Shown here piece after piece: positions 24,021 to 33,000 of a stretch of 59,017 nucleotides of DNA. Below the pieces are notes generated by a model, which saw only the letters and a program-made list of their open reading frames with translations, did no database searches and was not told the DNA's origin. The stretch comes from Actinomadura physcomitrii (GTDB taxonomy: Bacteria > Actinomycetota > Actinomycetes > Streptosporangiales > Streptosporangiaceae): positions 22,259-81,275 of the forward strand of contig NZ_WBMS02000044.1 of NCBI RefSeq assembly GCF_008923205.2, given 5' to 3'. The number at the start of each line of letters is the position of its first letter. Positions within the stretch are counted from its first letter, which is position 1. The translations under genes and the position numbers were made by a program.

Positions 24021-27000
24021 CCCGGCGGCGACCCCGCGCCGCCGAGCGTCGACCCCACCCCGTCCACCACGCACGCCCCGTCGACCGGCGGCGGTTCCGG
24101 CGAGGGCGGCTCGGGCGGGGGCGGGTCCGACGGCGGCGGCTCCGGCGGAGGCGGCGGTTCGCATGCCACCGGCGGTGGCGGCGGCTCCTCCGGCGGCGGC
24201 TCCGGCGGTGGTGGCGGCTCGCACGGCGGCGGAGGCGGCGGCGGTTCTTCCGACGGCGGTGGTTCCGGCGGAGGCGGCGGCAACCGCATCTCCACCCTGC
24301 TCGGCGACACCGGCGGTGGGGGGAACCACAATGTGAGCCTCGCCTCGGCGGCCCCGGAAGGCGGCGGTGGAGGCGGCGGCGGTTCGTCCTCCTCCGGCGG
24401 CGGCCTCGGCGGCAGCCCCGGCGCCTTCAGCGGCGGATCCCCATCCGGCTCGGACGGCGGCGCCCCGGGCTCCTCCTCGTCCGGCGGCGGGCCGAGCGGC
24501 GCGGTCCCCATGGGCGGCGGCACGGCGCCCGGCGGCGCGCCCGCGGCCGGCGGCGGCGTCCCCGGCGGTGCGTCCCCGAGCGCGGGCGGCGGCTCGGGCA
24601 CCGCGGGTTCCGGCGGCTCGGGCTCCGGCTCCGGCGGCTCGGGCTCCGGCTCCGGCGGTTCGGGCAGCGGCAGCGCGGGCGGTTCGAGCGGTGCGGGCGG
24701 TTCGAGCGGTGCGGGCGGTTCGAGCGGTGGCCCCGCCGGCGCCCGGCCTGGAGGCGGCGCGGCCGGCGGCACCCCGGGTTCCCCGGGCGGTGGCGGCCCG
24801 TCCACCGGGTCCGGCTCGTCCGGCGGTGGCTCCGGCCGGGGCCGCGACGAAGCACCGTCCGGTGGTTCGACCCCGTCCCGCGCCGGCGGCGACGGCCCGG
24901 GCATCCCGGGCGACACGCACACGTCCCCCGGTGAAGAGCACACCTCGCCGTCCGGCGGTACTGAGCCTTCGACCGGCGAGCCCACCGCCCCGTCGCCCGC
25001 CGAGCACGCCACGCCCCCGGACGGCGAGCACCGGCCCGCGGCGGACGGCGAGGCACCGACCCGCGGCGACACCACGCCCCCGGAGACCGAGCACACCACG
25101 CCGGCCCCGGGCGGCGACCCCACCCCGGAATCGGGCGGCGAGCACACCCGGACCCCGGGCGACGAAGCACCGTCCGGCGGCCGGACCGCGCCGTCCGCAG
25201 GCGGCGAGCCCACTCCCACGCCAGGCGGCGAGGCACCGTCCGGCGGCCGCACCGAGGCCCCGGCAGGCGGCCCCGTTCCGGATGGCGGCACCGCCACGCC
25301 TCCGGCGAGCGGGAGCACCACGACCCCGACCGGCGGCAGCGGCAGGACGACCGCCGAGGGCGGCGGCACGACGCCGTCCGGCGGCGCCTCCACACCCTCC
25401 GGCGACCACGGCACCGCCCCGACCGGCGGCGGCTCCGGCACGACCGGCGGATCCACGCCCTCGGGCGGCGGCTCCACGGCGACCGGCGGCGGCTCCGACC
25501 CGTCGCCGGACGGCGGAGCGCCGACCGGCGGCGACCCGTCCGTGCCCGAAGGCGGCGAGGTTCCGCCCACCAGCACGGCCGGGACGTCCGACGCGCAGGA
25601 CGGCGGCCACTCGACCGCCGACCTGCCCGACGCGATGGACGCGCCCGACCACGGCGGGTCCGACGCGTCCGGCGGCCAGCCCGGCTTCGTCGCGGGCGTG
25701 CCGATGCCGATGGGCGCGATGGGCGGCATGGGCGGCGGCTCCGCCGCGCGCGGCGGCGGCGCGTCCGGCGGGACCGGGGGCTCGCGGGTCCGCACGAGCA
25801 CGCCGTCGTCGGGCTCGGGGCGTCCGGAGTCCACGTCGCGCTCGCCGCAGGAGTCGGGACGCGTTCCGAAACCGTCGCGGCCGGGTGACGGCGACGGCCG
25901 TGCGCCGGGCGAGAGCGGCGCGCAGCCGCCGCTCGAGACGCCGGCCGGCCCGGGCATGGAGAACGCACAGCCGCCGCGCGAGCAGGCTCCTCCCGCAGGG
26001 GAGAACGGCCGTCCGCCGGCCGATCACACGCCGTCCGAGGCGGAGAACGCGCAGCCCGCGCCCGACACGCCGTCCGGCGACGAGGGCGCGCGGCCGGCGC
26101 CCGAGCGTCCGCTCACCGACGACAACACCCCCCGCGACCCCGCCGAGCACCCCATCCGCAACCTCGACGACCAAGGCGTCGTCCGGCCCGACGGCCCGCC
26201 GGCCGACGCGGGGCGCGAGCGGACACCGTCCGGCGACGAGGGCGGGGAGCCGGCGCCCGAGCGTCCCGTCACCGACGGCGACCCCGGCGAGCGGCCCATC
26301 CAGGACGTCGACGACCAGGGCGTCGTGCGCGGTGACGCGCCCGACGAGGGCGGTCCCTCCCAGGAGAACGACGCCCCGTCCCCGCGCACCGCCGAGCCCT
26401 CGGACGGGTCCGGCACGCCGGAAGAGCACCCCGAGCAGGCCGGGACGCCGGGCGAGCACGAGCAGCCGGAGGCGTCCGCCCCGCACGACGCCCAGGCCGA
26501 CGACGGCACCGGCGACCACGACACCGGCGACACGTCCGGCGACGACGCATCCGGCGACCATGACGGCGGCGACACCGCCCACGACCTCGGGGACGCCGAG
26601 CGCGAGGCGCGCGAGATCCTGTCGCAGTTCGGCGACGACGCGCCGGCGGTCGACTTCACGTCCCACCCGATCGACCCGGCGTCCGCCGCCGAGATCAACC
26701 GGGCCATCGGACGGCTCGCCGCCGACTACCCCGGCACGATGCAGCGGCTCAACCGGATCGAGTCGATCCAGATGCCGCCCAACGAGGCCGACACCCTCGC
26801 CTACGCCCGGCCGGGCGGCCCCGACCAGGGCATCTACATCAACGAGGACGCGTTCGGCGACAACGCGGCGCGCAGCGCGGAGGGCGCCGACGAGGAGGCG
26901 GACGGCTTCACCGTCCCCGGCGGCGGGTCGACCGAGGGCGTGTTCACGCACGAGTTCGGGCACCAGCTCGGGCAGCGGCTCCTCAACGACCCGGTGCTGC

Positions 27001-30000
27001 GGGGCGAGCTGAACCAGGCGATCTCCGACGCGCTCGGCGTCCCCTACGACGCCACGCAGCCGCACGACCCCGCCATGAAGTCCCGCATCGAGAACGCGCT
27101 GTCGCAGTACGGGGCGACCAACCCGCACGAGCTGATGGCGGAGGCGTTCACCGAGCACCGCCTCGCCGAGAACCCGCGCGCGCTCGCCCGCGCCGTCGGC
27201 GACGTGATGGACCGCCACTTCCGCGGCGAGTCGCCCGGCGGCGCACCGTCCGCCCAGAACGGCTCCACCCCGCGCAACAGCGCGCCCCACGACGGCACGC
27301 CCCACGACGGCACGCCGGGCACCGACCGGGGCGCGCCCCGCCGCGAGGACGGCCAGATGCGTCCCGACGACGGCCGTCCGCGCACGAACGAGACCGAACC
27401 GGGCCAAGGCGAGACCCCGCCGCGCCACGACAGCGGGCGGCTCCCCTCCGACGACGGCCGTCCGCACGAGAGCGGGCCCGGCCGCGGCGAGGAACCCGCG
27501 CGCCCCGACGCCGGCGAGCACCGCCCGGCCGCGGGCGAGACCGAACCGCGCCCCGACGAGGGACGCCCGCGCTCCAACGAGACCGAACCCCGCCCCGACG
27601 AGGGCCGTCCCCGCACGAACGACACCGAACCGGGCCGCGGCGAGGCCCCGCCGCGCCACGACAGCGGCGAGCTCACGCCCGGTGAGCGCCGTCCCGGCGG
27701 CGAGACCGAGCCGCACCCCGGCGAGCGGGCGCGCGGCGAGGACGGCCCGCGGTTCCGGCGGTCCCGGCCCGGCGAGGACGGGTCCGACCCCACCGGCGGC
27801 GACGGCTCGACCCCGCCGCCCGACCAGCCGTCCGGCGGTGCGGCCGACGAGCCGAGCGGCCCCCGCATGCCGCACCAGCAGGCCGAATGGGACCCGCCGC
27901 GCGACGCCCCCGACAGGTCGATCGACCTGAATCCCGGCCAGCGGGTCGTGGACGCGGGCCCCCTGCAGCCGAACTCCCGCTACACCGTCCACGAGGTCGG
28001 CCCCGACGGCCGCAGGACCCCGCGCAGCATCGCCTACACCAACGGCGACCGCGAGGTCACCCACATCACGAACTACACCTCCGACGAGCCCGGCGCCCAC
28101 GTCGTCCCGCCGAACGACAACGTCGACGTCACGCGCCCGGAGCCGGGCGTCACGCACCGGATCGACCTCGGCTTTGCGAACCCGCACATCTTCACCGGGG
28201 AGGAGAACGCCCACGGGCAGGGCTCGGCCCCGTCCGCCGTCCGGTTCGACCCGCCCGCCGACGCCACGCCGATCGAGTGGCCCGTCAGGTACGACCCGAA
28301 CGCGAGCGGCCCCTTCACCAACCAGCCGGATCTGCCCAGGAACGCGCGCATCGAGGTCAGGGGCCCGGACGGCAAGCTGCACGGCGTGTTCTGGACGGAC
28401 GGCGAACGCAACGTCACGCACGTCCGGACCTGGTACGGCGACAAGACCCGCGGCTTCAACCCCGAACTCGGCGACACACCGGCCAACGCCGCCGCGCACC
28501 ACGTACCCAAGCCGAACACCCACTACCTGATCGAGCCGCACGACCGGTTCGAGGTGAGCAACCCCAGCCGCCTCGACCCGCCCGACGCCGCCCGCCACGG
28601 CGACTACACCGACAACGGCGTCGAACCGGGCACGTTCGCGTACCACACGGACGAGCACGGCCAGGCGGACACGGCGAGCGGCCGCCCCGAGTACGGCGCG
28701 GGCCACAAGCAGCGCAACGAGCCGGTGCAGACGGACGTCGGCCACATCGGCGGCGGCAGCCCCCCGTCGGCGTCGACCAACCATCCGGGCGAGTACCCGG
28801 GCGGGTCCTTCGACGGCGGCCACATCTTCCCGCACCAGGGACGCGGCCCCGGCGAACGGATCAACTACTTCCCGCAGGAGAGCAGGACCAACCGCGGGAA
28901 CAGGGGCGCCGACTTCGAGCCGAGCGAGAGCTGGGCCCGCTCGTTCGAGGCGCACCTGCGCGCCCAGGACCGGGCCGGGCACACGATCGACCGGATCGAC
29001 TTCTTCCCCGAGCCGAACGGGGGCCGGATCACGCCGGAGGTCATCCACGTCCGCTGGACGGAGACCGTCCCGAGCCCGGTCCCGGGCGGCGAGCCGACCG
29101 TCTACACGCACTACCGGAGCTACCACAACCTGCCGCCGAACCTCCGCGGCGGCGGCGCTCCGGGCGGTTCCACTCCCCCGGCGGGCGGCGGCTCCCAGCC
29201 GCCGGCGCATCCCGCCGGGTCGGACGCGCCGCAGCCCCGCATGCGCGGCCCCCGTCCCGAACCGGGCGACCAGCGCGTCGCCGGCCCCGAACCGTCCCCG
29301 AGCCCCGAACCGTCGAGCGGCCAGCCGCGCACGGCCGAGCCGTCGAGCACCGAACCGCGCACAGGCGAGCCATCCAGCGCCGAACCGCGCACCACGGAAC
29401 CGTCCAGCGCCGAACCGCGCACGGCCGAACCTCGCGGCACCGAGCCGCGCACAGGCGAGCCCTCGGGCACGGAGCCGCGTACTGCCGAGCCGTCCGGCGC
29501 CGAGCCGCGGCCGCACGACGGCGAGCCGCGTGCGGCGGAGCCTTCCGGTGGCGAGCCGGGCGGTGCCGCGGCGCGGGCGGGTGAGCCGTCCGGCCGCGAG
29601 CCGGGTGCGGGCGAGACGCCGGAGCCCGGGCGGGAAGGCGCTCGCGGGACGCAGGAGCGGCCCGGTTCCGAGGCCGCGGTGACGCCGGAGGCCTCGCGTC
29701 CGGACGCTCGAACCCATTACGGCTGGTACGAGTCGGAGTCGCCGAGCACGGCGCCCAGGCCCGAGGCGGGTTCCGGGGATCCGGGGCGGCCGTCCACGGT
29801 CGGCTCACCGGGGCCGCATCGGACGGAGGGCACCGCGGGCTCCGCGGGCCGGTCGCCGGAGACGGCGCGCCCTGGGGAGGCTCCCCGGGGCGAGAGCACG
29901 GTCCCGCCCGGCGGCGAACGGGTTCGCCCGGCGGAGAGCACCCCCGGCACGGACGCCGCTCCGAGGACGGCGGACGCCCGTCCGGAGACCGAGAACGCGC

Positions 30001-33000
30001 CGTCCCCGAGCGAGGCGGGACGCGGCGACGGACCGGTGCGGCTGGAGGGCGAGGCGCCCCGCGCCGAGTCCGGACCGCAGCCGCGGTCGCGGGCGGCGGA
30101 GCCGGAGGGCGAGCGGCCCCGCACGGCCGATCCGGAGCTGATGCGCCGGATCCAGGAGAACGAGCAGCTCCGCCAGGTCGTCGACCAGGCGCGCGACACG
30201 GTGGTCAACGACCGGGGCGACCGGCTCGGCGACCTGCTGGACGACGACCTGCGCAACCGGCTGCCGGACCATCCGGAGCTGGCGCGGATCATCGAGGGGA
30301 ACGGGCCGCCGCCGCTGACCCGGGCCGAGCAGGCGCTCCACGACTCGCTGCTGGCGCGGCCGCGGACGCTGCACAGCCTGCTGTCGCACCCCGAGGCCGT
30401 CCACATCCTGGAGGACTCGGTCCGGGAGGTGAACGAGCGGGGCGCGGACGCGGTGCTCGCCGACGGGCCCGCGCGGCCCGTCCCGACGCCGCTGGAGGAC
30501 TGGCAGACGCGGATCAGCGACCGGGTCATCGGCGAGATCGGCACGTCGAAGTCGCCGGCCCAGCCCGGGTTCGACCGGGAGGCGCTGGCGGCGGAGCAGG
30601 CGCGGGCCGGCGAGGGCCGTCCGCTGCCGAAGGACAGCCCGCTGGTCAACGACTACCTCGACGAGCTGTACCGGGCGGCCGAGGAGCAGCGGGGCACGCT
30701 GCACGGCATCCTGCGCGACCTGGCGAACGAGCCGGAGGACGCGAAGATGCGGCCGGGCCCCAAGGACCGGGTGCGCGCCCTCGACAAGATCATCAGCGAG
30801 AACGACGGCGACGCGTCCAAGCTGAACGACCTGCTGGGCGGCAAGGTCCAGTTCGACAACGTCGCGGACCTGTACCGCGCGCTCGACCGGGTCCAGGACG
30901 TGACGCGGCGGCACGGCGTCGACGTGGTGTCGATCAAGGACCGGCTGCGCAGCCCGCAGCCGAGCGGCTACCGCGACATCCGGATGACGGTCCGGATGCC
31001 GAACGGGCACATCGGCGAGCTGCGCCTGCACCTGCGGTCGTTCGACGCCGTCGCCGATCACGAGCACTCGCTGTACGAGGTCTCGCGGGACCTGCCGAAC
31101 GTCGCCGACGAGCAGGCGGCGCGCGGTGTCCGCGAGCCCGGGCTGACGAACGAGGAGCAGGCCGTCGTGGAGGCGGTCAACCGGCGCCTCAACGAGCAGT
31201 TCAAGGACGCCCTGGACCAGGCGCTGCCGCCGCATCTGCGCACCACGGCCGAGGAGGGGCCGCCGGAGCCGCAGCAGCGCGAGGCCGAGCCGCAGCACGC
31301 GCCGTCCGAGGCGGAGGGCGCCCATGAGGGCGAGCAGACCCACGAGGGCGAGCACGAGGCCGCGCACCGGGGAGAGACCGAGATCCCGGCCGATCTGCCG
31401 CCGCACCTGCACGAGGTGTTCCGCGGCAGCGACGAGACCCCGGCGGGCCGGTCGTTCCACGACCCCTCGGACCCGGCGATGCGCGACCTGGCGCGGCGGG
31501 TCCCGGCGGACCCGCACCGGTTCGTGGTGGACGGGCACGGCGACGCGGAAGGGCTGCGGCTCCCCGGCGGGCGCCGGCTCGGCGTGGACGACCTCGCCGA
31601 CCTGATCCGCAACGACCCGAACTGGAACGGCCGCGAGGTGCTGCTGCTGTCCTGCCACACCGGCGACGGCGAGTTCGCCGCCCGGCTGGCGGAGCGGCTC
31701 GGCGTCCCGGTCGTGGCGCCGCACGGGCTGGCCTGGTCGGACGGCGACGGGAACGTGTACGCCTCGTCCGGCCACACCGACGCGGGCGGGCAGGTCCGGC
31801 CGGGCCTGCCGCCGGACGGCTCGTGGACCGCGCACCACCCCGACGGCTCCACCGCGCCCGCCGGCGAGGGCGGCTACGCCCCCGGCCACCGGGGCGGGGA
31901 CGACGGGCATCCGCGCGGCGACGCGGAGGCCCGCGGGCTGCGGGACTGGTTCCGGCGCCGCCGGGATCCCGAACCGCCCGCCGGCGGCAACGGCTGGAAC
32001 GGCGGCCCGCCGCACACCGGGCACACCGGGCACGCCGATCCGCGCCGTCCGGCGCCCGGCTACGGCGCCCCGCACACCCCGTACAACCCGGCGGCCCACT
32101 CCGGCGCGACACCGACGGCGCATCCAGGCGTCCACGCAGGCGCGAACCCGGGCGTCCACCCGGGCGCCACCCCTGCCGCCCACCCCGGCGCGACACCGGC
32201 CGCGCACCCGGGCGTCCACGCGGGTGCGAACCCCGGCGTCCATCCGGGCGTCCGCGCCGGAGCCGACCCGGCCGCGCACCCCGGTGCCGCTCCCGGCGGT
32301 GCCCCCGGTGTCCGGCCTGGCGCGAACCCGGGCGCGGGTCCGGGCGGGCGGCCCGGCGCCCATCCGGGGACGGGTCCGGGCGGCCGTCCGCCCGCCGGTT
32401 CCGGCGTGCCGCCGAACACGCGTCCCGCCGCGCACCCGGGAACCGCGCCCGGTGCCCGTCCCGGCACGACACCGGCCGCCCACCCCGGCACGCATCCGGG
32501 GACGCACCCCGGCACGCATCCGGGCGCGCACCCGGGGACGCATCCCGGCTCGCACGACCCCGCCGCCGGGCACCCGGCGGCGCACCGGCCGGACGAGCAC
32601 GCGCCGGCGCATCCCGGCGGGCCGCACCACCCGGAGATCGGGCACGTCGACTCCGACACCGTCCGCCGGTTCGACAGCGACCACGACGGCGAGCTGTACG
32701 GCGAGACCCGGCTGGCGCACGTGTTCCAGCAGCTCCCGCCGCATCTCCAGCAGGCCGTCCACTGGTACACGGTGCAGTCCATGCCGAACCCGCACCTGCG
32801 GCCGGGCGCGGACGTCGGCCGGTACCTGAACCAGATGCGGCTGGAGGAGAACTACGCGCAGCACCTGATGTACCTGAACGGCGGCCGGATGCCGGTCGAC
32901 TCGAGCGCGCTGAACGCCATGTGGCGCCGCCCGGACCTGACGGACTACCAGCGGCAGATCGTCCAGTACGTCCTGTCACATGAGAGCCCCGAGCTGCGGC

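Noticed and set aside
24070..24830. Resemblance to PE_PGRS proteins because of Gly-rich repeats
   Set aside because: There is no PE domain; the head is a CpnT-like WXG domain and the Gly/Ser run is a linker to enzyme domains.
22431..29717. A 2,428-codon open frame on the minus strand, antisense to the giant effector
   Set aside because: Its translation is Arg/Gly/Ala/Val-rich without any known motif and simply mirrors the high-GC third-position pattern of the plus-strand gene, which has clear domains.
32095..32580. Regular short DNA repeats that could be mistaken for a CRISPR array
   Set aside because: They are contiguous in-frame codon repeats (HPG units) without unique spacers, and no cas genes are near.
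29805..32864. A 1,019-codon minus-strand frame under the RelA/SpoT and peptidase region
   Set aside because: The composition is that of a shadow frame, and no start signal or domain is visible.
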